The notes below the pieces were generated by a model. The model was given only the letters and a program-made list of their open reading frames with translations. It searched no databases and was not told the DNA's origin. A stretch of 64,000 nucleotides of DNA from Microbacterium lacus (lineage in GTDB: Bacteria; Actinomycetota; Actinomycetes; Actinomycetales; Microbacteriaceae). Location of the stretch: the NCBI RefSeq assembly GCF_039531105.1, contig NZ_BAAAPK010000001.1:1426001-1490000 (forward strand), written 5' to 3'. Positions 46,064-55,771 of the stretch are shown in pieces (positions within the stretch are counted from its first letter, which is position 1; each line of letters starts with the position of its first letter). A program made the translations under genes and the position numbers.

Positions 46064-47056
46064 ATGACTTTCGACCTCACTGCACCCGCGCCCACCGGCA
46101 GCGCGCCCGTGGTGCCCTTCTCCTTCGAGCTCTACCCGCCCCGGACCGATGCCCGCGAGGCGGCCCTGCACGAAACGATCCGGCAGCTCGCCGCGGTCGG
46201 CCCGCGATTCATCTCCGTCACGTACGGCGCGGGCGGGTCCACCGGTGGGCGCTCGCTCGAGGTCCTGAAGCACATCCGCCGAGAGACGGACGTCGAGCCG
46301 CTCGCCCACCTGACGTGCGTCGGCAACACCTACGAAGGGGCGACCGCGCTCATCCGCGAATTCCTGGATGCCGGCATCCTGAGCTTCCTCGCCCTGCGCG
46401 GCGATCCGCCCGCCGGCGCGGCCGAGGGCGACGAGTTCCTCGGCGATCTCGAGAGCGCCGCCCAGCTGACGCAGCTCATCGGGCGCGTCCAGGCGGAGCG
46501 TTCGCCGTACACCGAGTACGGCATCCCGGGGCTGCCGGGTGCGGTCGGCGTCAACCGCCGCCGGCCCGCGCAGGTCGCGGTCGCCGCGTTCCCGAACGGC
46601 CACCCGCGCTCCCGGCATCCGCGTGAGCACATCGACGCGCTGGTCGCGAAAGAGGCGGCCGGTGCGACGCTCGCGATCACGCAGCTCTTCTTCGACGCCG
46701 AGGACTACCTGCGCTTCGTCGATGAGGCGCGCGACGCGGGGGTCACGATGCCGATCCTCCCCGGCATCATGCCGATCACCTCTCCGGCGCGTCTGCACCG
46801 CGTTCTCGAACTGACCGGCGAAGCGCGGCCGCGCGCGCTCGCGGAAGCGCTCGCACGGGAGAGCACCCCGCAGGATCAGGCACGGATCGGCATCTCCCAC
46901 GCCGCCGAGCTCGCCCGCGAGGTGTCAGACCACGGCGCGCCCGGCGTCCACCTGTACGCGTTCAACAACCACGAGACCGTGCTGGCCGTGCTGCGCGAAG
47001 CCGACCTGCTGGCCACGAGCCCTGTGGGCCGGCGCACGATCACGCCGCACGGATGA
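46064..47056 (+). CDS. metF: 5,10-methylenetetrahydrofolate reductase
   Basis: 330 aa flavin TIM-barrel enzyme producing 5-methyltetrahydrofolate for methionine synthesis. Landmarks: S-F-E-L-Y-P-P-R near residue 23, S-V-T-Y-G-A-G-G near 50, H-L-T-C-V-G and L-A-L-R-G-D-P. ATG at 46064 gives the conserved N-terminal length; no strong ribosome site is seen. It stands alone; no metE or metH in the window. Confidence 0.93.
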   Translation: MTFDLTAPAPTGSAPVVPFSFELYPPRTDAREAALHETIRQLAAVGPRFISVTYGAGGSTGGRSLEVLKHIRRETDVEPLAHLTCVGNTYEGATALIREFLDAGILSFLALRGDPPAGAAEGDEFLGDLESAAQLTQLIGRVQAERSPYTEYGIPGLPGAVGVNRRRPAQVAVAAFPNGHPRSRHPREHIDALVAKEAAGATLAITQLFFDAEDYLRFVDEARDAGVTMPILPGIMPITSPARLHRVLELTGEARPRALAEALARESTPQDQARIGISHAAELAREVSDHGAPGVHLYAFNNHETVLAVLREADLLATSPVGRRTITPHG

Positions 47057-47115
47057 CATCGCGGCTCGATGTCAGGCCGGCACGATCGCGCGTGAGCTGA
47101 CGCCGACCGGTTCGA

Positions 47116-48525
47116 TCACCGTGCCGTGGTCGGGCCGTCGGTCACGACCGTCGTGTCGGTCACGTCCGCGGGGCCGACGGTGTCAGATGCGGGGGACAAG
47201 TCGTCCGCGGCAGCGGGAACGACCGCGTCGTCCCGCCGCTGCAGAAGTTCGAGCGTCCAGCCGACCACGAGTGCGACGACCACGACGAGGAGGATGTCGC
47301 CGACCGTGAGCGGACGCAGCGCGAACAGCCACAGCACGGCGAGGACGGCGATGATCGTGCGCACGAGAACCCGGTAGCGGCCGAGCCACGCTCCGAAGGC
47401 CCCGGTGTCCAGGCCCCGCGCCGCCAGCTGCCGGCGGGCGGACCCGTTGAGCGCCTCCGCGGTCGAGCGGACGCTGCGCGCGGGCTTCGAACGGCCCATG
47501 AGCCAGCCCACCAGTGCGATCAGCACGCCCAGCAGCACGCCCACGAGGGCCGTCTGCTGCATCGCCCCGACCATGCGCTGGTAGATCGCGTCCAGCGCCG
47601 CCGGCGACAGATCCAGATCGCCCGCGACGGTGCTCACCACCACCGTCCCGACCGACAGGCCGGCGACGAGCGTTGCCGCGCCGATCGCGAAGCCGATGCC
47701 CGACCCGAGGATCGCGACGCTCCGTCGCCGGGCGAAGAGGATGCCGAGACCGAAGAGGCCGAGGGTGAGGACGGGCAGCCACCATCCCAGGGCCGCGGTG
47801 AGGGCGTAGCCGGTCCGGATCGCGGCCAGATTGTCCCCTTCGCCGACGATGACGACCTTGTCCACCGACGGGATCAGCTGCGCGATGCCGACGCCGCGGT
47901 CGACGAGGTTCGCCTTCACGCGATCGACGATGGCCCCGAGTTGGATGCCGACTCCGTCCGGGGTCCTCACGACCAGTCCGCCGCCGTCCGATGTCGCCGC
48001 CGTCGTGAGGGCGCGGTGCGCCGCGCGCGTGGCGGTGGCCCAGACGTCCGAGAACGCGTCGGACTGCACCACCCTCGTCACGGTCTGATCGACCAGGCTC
48101 TCAAGGCCGTCCGCCGCGGGAGCCTGGAGGAGCCCGAGGGCCTGCACGGCGCGCGGCGGGAGGCCGAGGTCGGCGATGCCGTCGAACACGTTCGCGGTGA
48201 GCTGGTCGAAGTCGACCTGATCGGTGATCGCGGTCATCGTCTCGTCGATGATGAGTCCCTGCACGGCGGGATCGTCGACGAGCGGCGCGAGTGTGCTGAC
48301 GAACGCGTCCTCCTCCACGAGCTGCACCCGCGCCCAGGCGGCGACGATGGAGGTGGGGACGAGGATCGTCGCGATCACGATGCACAGCGCGGAGACGAAG
48401 GCGCGCCAGCGTGCGGTGCGGGGCTCCGGCGCGACGGCGTCCGTGTCCCGCGCGCGGAGCGCCGCGTTCTCGGCGCGCAGCGCGTCCAGTTCGGCGCGCA
48501 GATCGTCGTCGGTCATGGCGGACAT
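47116..48525 (-). CDS. Large membrane protein of unknown function
   Basis: 469 aa. A short N-terminal coiled coil (L-R-A-E-L-D-A-L-R-A-E-N-A-A-L-R), a membrane segment at about 42-64, a roughly 175-residue extracytoplasmic region, then four to five more segments (about 240-430) and an acidic Asp/Thr/Val-rich tail. No enzyme motif. The same plan (one segment, long outer domain, C-terminal bundle) occurs in uncharacterised actinobacterial proteins. ATG at 48525 has AGGAGG 4 bases upstream. Confidence 0.75.
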   Translation of the reverse strand: MSAMTDDDLRAELDALRAENAALRARDTDAVAPEPRTARWRAFVSALCIVIATILVPTSIVAAWARVQLVEEDAFVSTLAPLVDDPAVQGLIIDETMTAITDQVDFDQLTANVFDGIADLGLPPRAVQALGLLQAPAADGLESLVDQTVTRVVQSDAFSDVWATATRAAHRALTTAATSDGGGLVVRTPDGVGIQLGAIVDRVKANLVDRGVGIAQLIPSVDKVVIVGEGDNLAAIRTGYALTAALGWWLPVLTLGLFGLGILFARRRSVAILGSGIGFAIGAATLVAGLSVGTVVVSTVAGDLDLSPAALDAIYQRMVGAMQQTALVGVLLGVLIALVGWLMGRSKPARSVRSTAEALNGSARRQLAARGLDTGAFGAWLGRYRVLVRTIIAVLAVLWLFALRPLTVGDILLVVVVALVVGWTLELLQRRDDAVVPAAADDLSPASDTVGPADVTDTTVVTDGPTTAR

Positions 48526-48612
48526 GGGGCCTCCTCGGTGCGGATGACCTCATCCTGGCGCAAACGGCCGCGCGGCATCCCACCCGGAACGGGTGATAAT
48601 CGCGCCGGCGGC

Positions 48613-49293
48613 TCAGACGGCGCGCAGGACCGCCACGACCTTGCCGAGCACGACCGCGTCGTCGCCGAGAATCGGCTCGAACGCCGAGTTGCGGGGCAGG
48701 AGCCACGTGTGCCCGTCGCGCTGACGGAACGTCTTGACCGTCGCTTCTTCGTCGAGCATCGCCGCCACGATATCGCCGTTCTGCGCCGTCTGCTGCTGAC
48801 GCACGACGACCCAGTCGCCGTCGCAGATCGCCGCGTCGATCATCGACTCGCCCTGCACCTTCAGCATGAACAGGTCGCCCTTGCCGACGAGCTGACGGGG
48901 GAGAGGGAAGATCTCCTCGACCTGCTGCTCGGCCGTGATGGGCGTACCCGCGGCGATGCGTCCGACCAGCGGCACCATCGCGGCGTCGCCCACGCTCGGA
49001 GCCGTGTCCGCCGGGTTCTCGGTGGACATGCCGGGGAGATCGATCAGCACCTCCATCGCACGCGTCTTGCCGGCGTCGCGGCGGAGGTATCCGCTGAGTT
49101 CGAGCTGGTTGAGCTGGTGCGTCACGCTGGAGAGCGACTTCAACCCGACGGCGTCACCGATCTCGCGCATGCTCGGCGGGTAGCCGTGCCGCGCGATCGA
49201 CCGCTGGATGACTTCCAGGATCGCGAGCTGCTTGTCGCTGAGGCTCTTGCGCCGTCGCGTCTGGGGCTTGTCGCGTCCGCTCGCGTCGCTCAT
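48613..49293 (-). CDS. lexA: LexA SOS repressor
   Basis: 226 aa. Winged helix-turn-helix at about 15-80 ([18 protein letters not shown]), self-cleavage site Ala115-Gly116 (R-I-A-A-G-T-P-I), catalytic Ser150 (G-E-S-M) and Lys187 (T-V-K). ATG at 49293 is preceded by AGGAGCGGG; the longer frame to 49326 is less likely. Represses DNA damage genes until RecA, encoded 14 kb away, triggers cleavage. It is divergent from a LysM gene. Confidence 0.96.
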   Translation of the reverse strand: MSDASGRDKPQTRRRKSLSDKQLAILEVIQRSIARHGYPPSMREIGDAVGLKSLSSVTHQLNQLELSGYLRRDAGKTRAMEVLIDLPGMSTENPADTAPSVGDAAMVPLVGRIAAGTPITAEQQVEEIFPLPRQLVGKGDLFMLKVQGESMIDAAICDGDWVVVRQQQTAQNGDIVAAMLDEEATVKTFRQRDGHTWLLPRNSAFEPILGDDAVVLGKVVAVLRAV

Positions 49294-49437
49294 CTGTCCC
49301 GCTCCTGTCTCTCCCGATCCGGGCATCGTCTTCGAATGTCGGAGGTCCGTGGTGGGGTGTTCCCATCGAAACCGTATCCGGTTCGGCTCCGGTGTCCGGG
49401 CATCACGTCCGCGTGTCGCGTTCGAACATCAGAGACG

Positions 49438-49479
49438 TCGAATACCGGTTGACATCGTAGAACATCGAAGATAGCTTCG
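49438..49479. promoter_or_regulatory. Candidate SOS (LexA) operators between lexA and LysM gene
   Basis: Gram-positive/actinobacterial SOS boxes have the core GAAC-N4-GTTC. Here GAAT-ACCG-GTTG (core in 49438-49453) and the perfect dyad CGAAG-ATAG-CTTCG (49466-49479) each match 6 of 8 core bases with correct 4-base spacing. TCGAAC half-sites occur nearby (49422). No perfect box exists, so these are proposals. Confidence 0.4.
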
Positions 49480-49553
49480 GAAGAGAGCTTCGCATCCCGG
49501 CCTCCCGGCCGAGGCGGGGGTGCGAATCTCTTCTCTTCATCCAGGAGGACGAC

Positions 49554-49931
49554 ATGACCGCCATCAGCATTCCGACCCGGTCCTACGGCGACATCGCGGG
49601 GCACCGTGCCACGCGGCTGCGTCTGACGGCCCGCGGGCGACGGGTGCTGGCGTCGATCGCAGCGCTGCCGGCCGTGATCGCCCTGAGTCTTGCGGTCGTC
49701 AGCGGCGGCAGCGCTCTGGCCTCGCGCGACGCCGGCGCGCCGGCGGAGTCGTTCACGACCGTCACGGTGACGGCAGGGCAGTCGCTGTGGTCCATCGCCG
49801 AGCAGGTCGCGCCGGGTGCGGACCCGCGCGATGTGGTCGACGCGATCGTGCGCCTGAACGCGCTCGACGGCGTGACGGTGTCAGCCGGGCAGCAGCTCGC
49901 GATCCCGAGCGAGTACGACACCGCACCCTGA
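49554..49931 (+). CDS. Membrane-anchored LysM protein (YneA/Rv2719c-like SOS division inhibitor candidate)
   Basis: 125 aa. Basic N-terminus, one membrane segment at about 34-54, then a LysM domain at about 68-118 (V-T-A-G-Q-S-L-W-S-I-A-E and L-N-A-L-D-G-V-T-V-S-A-G-Q-Q-L). Position, size and domain match YneA of Bacillus and Rv2719c of Mycobacterium, which lie beside lexA, are SOS induced and halt division. That function here is inference. AGGAGGACGAC precedes the ATG. Confidence 0.85.
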   Translation: MTAISIPTRSYGDIAGHRATRLRLTARGRRVLASIAALPAVIALSLAVVSGGSALASRDAGAPAESFTTVTVTAGQSLWSIAEQVAPGADPRDVVDAIVRLNALDGVTVSAGQQLAIPSEYDTAP

Positions 49932-49977
49932 GTGCCGGCGGTCGCCTCTTCACGCGGACCGGGCGTCGCGGCGGCTC

Positions 49978-49983
49978 TACCAT
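49978..49983 (+). promoter_or_regulatory. -10 hexamer TACCAT (hisC, leaderless)
   Basis: TACCAT with 7 bases to the GTG at 49991. It overlaps the ATG at 49982, arguing against that codon as start. Confidence 0.5.
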
Positions 49984-49990
49984 GGGAGAG

Positions 49991-51076
49991 GTGAGCATCC
50001 GCCTCGATGACCTTCCCCTGCGCGACCACCTCCGAGGGATGACGCCATACGGCGCCCCCCAGGCCGCGCTGCCCGTCGCCCTCAACGTGAACGAGAACAC
50101 CCACCCCGTGCCGCAGGATGTGGCCGACGACATCCTGGATGCCGTCGCGCTCGCTCTCCGGGACGTGAACCGCTATCCCGATCGGGAGTTCACGGCGCTG
50201 CGCGAGGGCTTCGCGGAGTATCTCGGCTACGGGGTCACGCGCGAGCAGATCTGGGCGGCGAACGGCTCGAACGAAGTCCTGCAGCACGTGCTGCAGGCGT
50301 TCGGCGGGCCGGGCCGCACCGCGTTCGGCTTCGCGCCGACGTATTCGATGTATCCGCTTCTGACCCGCGCGACCGGTGCGGAGTGGATCGCCGGCACGCG
50401 CGGCCCGGACTTCTCCGTCGAGGTCGACGACGCGACGAGGCAGGTCGAGGAGGCGGCACCGGATGTCGTCTTCCTCTGCTCGCCCAACAACCCGACCGGC
50501 ACACCGATGAGCCTCGAGGCGATCGCTGCGATCTACGACGCCACGGACGGCATCGTGGTGGTCGACGAGGCCTACCAGGAGTTCGCACCGCACGACGCGG
50601 GATCCGCCCTCGCGCTGCTGCCGGGCCGCGAGCGGATGGTCGTCTCGCGGACCATGAGCAAAGCCTTCGCGTTCGCCGGAGCCCGAGTGGGATACCTCGC
50701 CGCCGACCCCGCGCTCATCGACGCCCTCCGCCTCGTGCGCCTGCCGTACCACTTGAGCGCGCTCACGCAGGCGGCGGCATCCGCAGCTCTGCGTCACTCG
50801 CACACGATGCTCGCGATGGTCGATGAGATCGTCGCACAGCGCGACCGGATGTCAGCCACCCTCGACGCGATCGGTTACGACCCCTACGAGTCCTGGACCA
50901 ACTTCGTGCTGTTCGGCGGCGTCGACGACCCCGCCGCCACCTGGCAGGGTCTGTACGACCACGGGGTACTGATCCGGGATGTCGGCATCCCTCACCACCT
51001 CCGTGTGACGGCCGGCACCGAGCAGGAGACGACCGCGTTCCTGGACGCGCTCGCCTCACTAGACTCGTCCTCATGA
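49991..51076 (+). CDS. hisC: Histidinol-phosphate aminotransferase
   Basis: 361 aa PLP enzyme of fold type I. N-E-N-T-H-P-V-P near residue 34 (substrate arm), [15 protein letters not shown] and the PLP Lys in [12 protein letters not shown] are all present. GTG at 49991 preferred over ATG at 49982 (see promoter). First gene of hisC-hisB-hisH-priA; hisD is not directly upstream. ATGA overlap with hisB. Confidence 0.93.
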   Translation: MSIRLDDLPLRDHLRGMTPYGAPQAALPVALNVNENTHPVPQDVADDILDAVALALRDVNRYPDREFTALREGFAEYLGYGVTREQIWAANGSNEVLQHVLQAFGGPGRTAFGFAPTYSMYPLLTRATGAEWIAGTRGPDFSVEVDDATRQVEEAAPDVVFLCSPNNPTGTPMSLEAIAAIYDATDGIVVVDEAYQEFAPHDAGSALALLPGRERMVVSRTMSKAFAFAGARVGYLAADPALIDALRLVRLPYHLSALTQAAASAALRHSHTMLAMVDEIVAQRDRMSATLDAIGYDPYESWTNFVLFGGVDDPAATWQGLYDHGVLIRDVGIPHHLRVTAGTEQETTAFLDALASLDSSS

Positions 51077-51687
51077 GCCGCCCCGGAAGCCCCCGCACGG
51101 CTTCGATCCGTCGCTCGACGAGCGAATCCACCGTCGAACTCGAACTCGACCTGGACGGGACGGGCCGCAGCCACATCGACACGACGGTGCCGTTCTTCGA
51201 CCACCTCCTCACGGCGTTCGCGAAGCACTCGCTGACCGATCTGACCGTGCGGGCGTCCGGCGACACCGACATCGACGCGCACCACACCGTGGAGGACGTC
51301 GCGATCGTCCTCGGGCAGGCGATCCGTGAAGCGCTGGGTGACAAGTCCGGCATCTCTCGCTACGGCGACGCCCTCGTGCCGCTGGATGAAGCACTCGCGC
51401 AGGCGGTCGTGGACATCAGCGGACGCCCGTACCTCGTCCACGACGGTGAGCCCGCGGGCTACGAGTTGCACCTGATCGGCGGGCACTTCACCGGTTCGCT
51501 CGTGCGGCACACCTTCGAGGCGATCGCATTCAACGCCGGACTCACGGTGCACGTCCGCGTGCTCGCCGGCCGCGACCCCCATCACATCGCGGAGGCCGAG
51601 TACAAGGCCTTCGCCCGGGCGTTCCGTCAGGCGAAGGCACTCGACCCGCTGATCGAGGGTGTCCCGAGCACGAAGGGTGCTCTGTGA
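51073..51687 (+). CDS. hisB: Imidazoleglycerol-phosphate dehydratase
   Basis: 204 aa monofunctional HisB. The manganese-binding motifs are [18 protein letters not shown] (near residue 70), and [13 protein letters not shown] and [14 protein letters not shown]. Complete length; no phosphatase domain. Overlaps both neighbours. Confidence 0.96.
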   Translation: MSRPGSPRTASIRRSTSESTVELELDLDGTGRSHIDTTVPFFDHLLTAFAKHSLTDLTVRASGDTDIDAHHTVEDVAIVLGQAIREALGDKSGISRYGDALVPLDEALAQAVVDISGRPYLVHDGEPAGYELHLIGGHFTGSLVRHTFEAIAFNAGLTVHVRVLAGRDPHHIAEAEYKAFARAFRQAKALDPLIEGVPSTKGAL

Positions 51688-52361
51688 CGGAATCCGCCAC
51701 GCCGGACGAGCGCGCCGAACGGCCGCTCGTCGCGGTGCTGGACTATGGCTCAGGCAATGTCCATTCCGCCGTCAAGGCGCTCATCGCCGCCGGTGCCGAT
51801 GCGCGCCTGACCGCCGATCGCGGGCTCATCGACGACGCCGCCGGCCTCGTCGTGCCCGGTGTCGGTGCGTTCCGCGCGGTCATGGAGGCGCTTCGTGCCC
51901 GCCGAGGCGACGAGATCATCGACCGGCGCCTCGCGGGCGGTCGACCCGTGCTCGGCATCTGCGTCGGCATGCAGGTGCTGTTCGAGCACGGCGTCGAACG
52001 CGGCGTCGACACCGAGGGCCTGGGGGAGTGGCCCGGCGCGGTCACGGAGCTCGACGCTCCCGTCCTTCCGCACATGGGCTGGAACACCGTCGAGGCCAGT
52101 GAGGGCTCGCGGCTGTTCCGCGGCATCGAGAGCGAGCGGTTCTACTTCGTGCACTCATTCGCCGCGCAGCACTGGACGCTCGAGGTGCAGCGCCCGTTCC
52201 CCGCACCGGCGCTCACGTGGTGCACATATGGGCGCCCGTTCCTCGCGGCTGTCGAGAACGGACCGCTCTCTGCCACGCAGTTCCACCCGGAGAAGTCGGG
52301 GGATGCCGGCATCCGTCTTCTCGCGAATTGGATCGACGGGCTCGGCGGGGCTACCCTCTGA
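51684..52361 (+). CDS. hisH: Imidazole glycerol phosphate synthase, glutaminase subunit
   Basis: 225 aa class I glutamine amidotransferase. The nucleophile Cys lies in G-I-C-V-G-M-Q near residue 92, and the H-x-E pair in Q-F-H-P-E-K-S near 205. It supplies ammonia to HisF, which lies outside the window. GTG start within the hisB stop (GTGA overlap). Confidence 0.94.
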   Translation: MTESATPDERAERPLVAVLDYGSGNVHSAVKALIAAGADARLTADRGLIDDAAGLVVPGVGAFRAVMEALRARRGDEIIDRRLAGGRPVLGICVGMQVLFEHGVERGVDTEGLGEWPGAVTELDAPVLPHMGWNTVEASEGSRLFRGIESERFYFVHSFAAQHWTLEVQRPFPAPALTWCTYGRPFLAAVENGPLSATQFHPEKSGDAGIRLLANWIDGLGGATL

Positions 52362-52415
52362 GATCGTGCCACCTGCGCGAGCACTGCGCTCCCGCGTCAT
52401 TCCGCACGAGGAGCC

Positions 52416-53162
52416 ATGAACGATTTCGCGTCAACGCCTGAGTTGATCCTGCTGCCCGCTGTCGACGTCGCCGACGGCAAGGCCGTCCGCCTCACGCAGG
52501 GGGAGGCCGGCACGGAGACGAACTACGGCGACCCGGTGGATGCCGCCCTCGAATGGGCGAAGCAGGGCGCCGAGTGGATCCACCTCGTCGACCTCGACGC
52601 GGCGTTCGGACGCGGCAGCAACACCGCGGTGATCCGCAAGGTCATCAAGCAGGTGCGCGGCGTGCAGGTCGAGGTCTCCGGCGGGATCCGCGACGATCGC
52701 AGCCTGGAGGCCGCCTTGGAGAGCGGCGCATCGCGCATCAACCTCGGCACCGCGGCGCTGGAGAACCCCGAGTGGGCGGCGGATGTCATCGGCCGGTACG
52801 GCGATCTGATCGCGGTGGGCCTGGATGTCCGCGGCACGACGCTCGCCGCGCGCGGCTGGACCCAGGAGGGCGGCGACCTGTGGACCGTGCTGGACCGGCT
52901 CGAGGCCGCCGGGTGCAGCCGCTACGTCGTGACCGACGTGACGAAGGACGGCACTCTGCAGGGGCCCAACATCGAGCTGCTCCGTGAGCTCACCGCACGC
53001 ACGCCGAAGCCCGTGATCGCCTCCGGCGGTGTGTCGAGCCTGGACGACATCGCGGCGCTCCGCGACCTCGTTCCCCTCGGCGTCGAGGGCGCGATCGTGG
53101 GCAAGGCCCTGTATGCGGGCGCGTTCACGCTCGCCGAGGCGCTGGATGTCGCAGGGCACTGA
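52416..53162 (+). CDS. priA: Phosphoribosyl isomerase (HisA/PriA)
   Basis: 248 aa (beta-alpha)8 isomerase. Catalytic Asp in [10 protein letters not shown] and second Asp in [15 protein letters not shown] near residue 26 and V-S-G-G-I-R are phosphate loops. In actinobacteria this protein often serves both histidine (HisA) and tryptophan (TrpF) synthesis, and the [14 protein letters not shown] segment fits PriA. Dual activity is inferred. GAGGAG precedes the ATG. Confidence 0.93.
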   Translation: MNDFASTPELILLPAVDVADGKAVRLTQGEAGTETNYGDPVDAALEWAKQGAEWIHLVDLDAAFGRGSNTAVIRKVIKQVRGVQVEVSGGIRDDRSLEAALESGASRINLGTAALENPEWAADVIGRYGDLIAVGLDVRGTTLAARGWTQEGGDLWTVLDRLEAAGCSRYVVTDVTKDGTLQGPNIELLRELTARTPKPVIASGGVSSLDDIAALRDLVPLGVEGAIVGKALYAGAFTLAEALDVAGH

Positions 53163-53940
53163 CGGGCATCATCCCCACGCGGGTGATTCGGCCGGGGTCC
53201 CGTGGGAGGGGCGCAGCTTCGAGCCCAATCCTCACTCCGGCGACGACGGTTCGGCCGATCCCGCACTTCTGGCGGCGCTGACCGCGTTCCGGGCGGAGGT
53301 CGCGGCCGGGATTCTGGGCGATGCCGTCGCCGTCGTGGACGCGTATCGGTCGGCTCGGCTCCTGATCCCGCTCCTCGCCGAGAAGGGCGATCACGGCGTC
53401 GGACCGCACGGTCTTGCGGTCGACAAGACTCAGGAGCTCTCGATCGTCACGGTCGCCGCTCCCGACGGACGTCGGGTCCTCCCCGTCTTCACCTCCGTCG
53501 CTGCGATGTCCCGCTGGGATGCCGCCGCCCGCCCGGTGCCTGCCGACGGTCCGCGCACCGCCCTCGCGGCATCCGCGGACGAAACGGATCTGATCGTGAT
53601 CGACCCCGGGTCCGACACGGAGTTCGTGCTGCGCCGGCCGGCGGTCTGGGCGGTCGCGCAGGGGCTGCCGTGGGAGCCGAGCTACACCTCACCCGAGGTC
53701 TTCGCCGGGCTGCAGGCCAGCATCGGCGGCGAGCTCGCCGTGCTCGACCTCTCCGTCGAGGCCGGTGACCCTTCGGGGCGCCTGCGCGGGCCGGAGCTCA
53801 TCGTCCGGCTGGAGCTGATCCACGGTTTGGAGCAGGCGGAGCTGGATGCCGTCCTCGGCCGGCTCGCGAAGCGGTGGGCGGCCGATGACCGCGTGGCGGT
53901 GCTGGTCGATTCGCTGACGGTGAAGCTCATCCGCTCCTGA
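53146..53940 (+). CDS. SseB-family protein
   Basis: 264 aa. Two SseB-like domains are seen: L-L-I-P-L-L-A-E-K with V-L-P-V-F-T-S in the first (about 60-180), and a shorter C-terminal one. SseB proteins are small chaperone-like factors of unclear role in actinobacteria, often encoded beside histidine genes and infC. ATG at 53146 overlaps the end of priA by 17 bases; other starts would cut into the first domain. The C-terminus meets the repeat array region. Confidence 0.82.
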   Translation: MSQGTDGHHPHAGDSAGVPWEGRSFEPNPHSGDDGSADPALLAALTAFRAEVAAGILGDAVAVVDAYRSARLLIPLLAEKGDHGVGPHGLAVDKTQELSIVTVAAPDGRRVLPVFTSVAAMSRWDAAARPVPADGPRTALAASADETDLIVIDPGSDTEFVLRRPAVWAVAQGLPWEPSYTSPEVFAGLQASIGGELAVLDLSVEAGDPSGRLRGPELIVRLELIHGLEQAELDAVLGRLAKRWAADDRVAVLVDSLTVKLIRS

Positions 53941-53984
53941 TCCTTCCCTCGCCCTCGCCCTCGCCCCCGTCCGTCTCCCGCCGC

Positions 53985-54244
53985 CGACATGGTCCCATTT
54001 CTGCCGAGATGGTCCCTTTTCCCTCGAGATGGTCCCCACCATCTCGGGGGTAAACCCACCATCTCGATGGGGAACGCACCATCTCGGGGGTAAACCCACC
54101 ATCTCGGCGGGAAACGCACCATCTCGGGGGTAAACCCACCATCTCGGGGGTAAACCCACCATCTCGAGGGGAGAACCACCATCTCGAGGGGAGAACCACC
54201 ATCTCGGGGGGAGAACCACCATTCGGGGGAGGACCACCATCTCG
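53985..54244. repeat. 20-bp-period tandem array of ACCATCTCG with an orientation switch
   Basis: The 392-base gap between SseB and the decarboxylase is filled mainly by this array. The 9-mer CGA(G/C)ATGGT occurs at 53985, 54005 and 54025, then its complement ACCATCTCG at 54038, 54058, 54078, 54098, 54118, 54138, 54158, 54178 and 54198, each 20 bp apart, plus a shortened copy at 54218 and a last one at 54236. Orientation flips at 54025-54046, which is a perfect palindrome (CGAGATGGT-CCCC-ACCATCTCG). Spacer bases vary (GGGGTAAACCC, GGGGAGAACC and others). No gene support; binding-site array, repetitive element or RNA scaffold are all possible. Confidence 0.9.
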
Positions 54245-54332
54245 GGGACACGGTTCGGAGAGCGGGTATCTGAGAGGCGGCTTGTCGCTCCTCCTCCCCA
54301 GGAGGAGGATCAGGCTCACGAGGAGGTCAGCG

Positions 54333-55745
54333 ATGACACAGACATCCTTCGACGACACTCGATCCGCCCCCGCGGCGGCAGAGGCCCTCGATCGGGCGCA
54401 CGCGGCTGCCGTGGACTGGTTGACGCGGATGCCGGAGCGCGGCATCCCGGCGACGACCGGCGTCGCCGAGACGCAGTCCCGTCTCGGGCTGGAGCTGCCG
54501 ACCGATCCCGAGCCGCCCGGCGACGTGATCGACGCCCTCATCCGGGCGGTCGAGCCCGGGCTCATGGCGTCGCAGTCGCCGAGATTCTTCGGCTGGGTGA
54601 TGGGCGGCACCCTGCCGGCGTCGCTCGCGGCGGACTGGCTCGTCTCGGCGTGGGATCAGAACGCGGGGATGCGCGAGGTCACGACGGGCGTCGTCGCCGC
54701 AGAGGACCTCGCCGGTCGCTGGCTGTGCGAGCTGCTCGGCCTCGACCCGGCGTGCGACGTCGGCTTCACGACGGGGGCCACGATGGCGAACCTCACCGGT
54801 CTCGCGGCCGCCCGCACGCGCGTGCTCCGCGACGCGGGGTGGGATGCCGATGAGCGCGGGCTCGCCGGGGGTCCGCCGATCAGGTTCCTCGCGGGTGCGG
54901 AGAGGCACGGCTCGGTCGACCTCGCCGCGCGGCTTCTCGGCCTCGGCGCCGCGGAGCTCATCGACGCCGACGATCAGGGTCGCATCCGGCCCGATCTGCT
55001 GGCAGAGGCGCTGGCGGGCAGGTCGGGCCCCACGATCCTCGCGCTGCAGGCGGGAAACGTCCACTCCGGCGCGTTCGATCCGTTCGCGGAGTGCGTGGCT
55101 GTCGCGCACGACGCCGGTGCCTGGGTGCACGTCGACGGCGCATTCGGACTCTGGGCGGGCGCGAGTCCACGATCGCGTCACCTGATGCGCGGCGCGGAGG
55201 ATGCCGATTCGTGGGCGACCGACGCCCACAAGACGCTGAACGTCCCGTACGACTGCGGCGTCGCGATCGTCCGCGACCGGGTGAGTCTGCGCCAGGCGAT
55301 GGGCACCCACGCGAGCTACCTGACCGCAACCACGACCGCCGATGCGGATCCGCACGAGCGTGTGCCGGAGATGTCCCGCCGGGCGCGGGGCGTCCCGGTG
55401 TGGGCGGCGCTGCGATCGCTCGGCACGTCGGGGGTCGCGGCCCTGATGGACCGGCTGACGCGGTCCGCTCAGCTCCTCGCCGACGGGGTCACCGCTGTTC
55501 CGGGGCTGCAGGTGCTCAACGACGTCGTCTTCACCCAGGTCTGCGTCGCCGCGAGCACGGACGAGGCGACCAGAGCGCTCGGCGAGCTGCTCCGCGCCGA
55601 CGGGGTCGCGTTCGCATCCTCCTCGGAATGGCACGGCCGCGCCGTGCTGCGGTTCTCCGTCAGCAACGCCGGCACGGACGACGAAGCGGTCGCCGAGTCC
55701 CTCGCGGCGCTGCGCCGCGCCGCAGAGCGGATCGGAGAGCAGTGA
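54333..55745 (+). CDS. PLP-dependent amino acid decarboxylase (group II)
   Basis: 470 aa. Fold type I group II decarboxylase; the PLP Lys is in T-D-A-H-K-T-L-N-V-P, the PLP Asp in H-V-D-G-A-F-G-L-W-A and T-T-G-A-T-M-A-N-L. The group includes aromatic L-amino acid, glutamate and diaminobutyrate decarboxylases; substrate is not predicted. AGGAGG precedes the ATG. It and the repeat array interrupt the usual SseB-DUF1844-infC order, so local insertion is possible. Confidence 0.86.
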   Translation: MTQTSFDDTRSAPAAAEALDRAHAAAVDWLTRMPERGIPATTGVAETQSRLGLELPTDPEPPGDVIDALIRAVEPGLMASQSPRFFGWVMGGTLPASLAADWLVSAWDQNAGMREVTTGVVAAEDLAGRWLCELLGLDPACDVGFTTGATMANLTGLAAARTRVLRDAGWDADERGLAGGPPIRFLAGAERHGSVDLAARLLGLGAAELIDADDQGRIRPDLLAEALAGRSGPTILALQAGNVHSGAFDPFAECVAVAHDAGAWVHVDGAFGLWAGASPRSRHLMRGAEDADSWATDAHKTLNVPYDCGVAIVRDRVSLRQAMGTHASYLTATTTADADPHERVPEMSRRARGVPVWAALRSLGTSGVAALMDRLTRSAQLLADGVTAVPGLQVLNDVVFTQVCVAASTDEATRALGELLRADGVAFASSSEWHGRAVLRFSVSNAGTDDEAVAESLAALRRAAERIGEQ

Positions 55746-55751
55746 GCGCGC

Positions 55752-55771
55752 GCCCGGTCAGGTGACCGGGC
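55752..55771. terminator. Shared hairpin between convergent decarboxylase and DUF1844 genes
   Basis: GCCCGGTCA-GG-TGACCGGGC, perfect 9-bp arms, just after the decarboxylase stop and over the DUF1844 stop. Plausible bidirectional terminator, though the tight loop would shorten the stem. Confidence 0.45.

Noticed and set aside
53985..54244. Array considered as CRISPR
   Set aside because: Units are only 20 bp, no unique spacers of 30 bp or more, orientation flips, and no cas genes.
53682..54251. Minus-strand frames through the repeat array encoding W-W/P-P-R-rich repeats
   Set aside because: The 20-bp period lacks stops on that strand and therefore keeps all frames open; the frames run into the antisense of SseB. 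Coding is unlikely, though transcription was not excluded.
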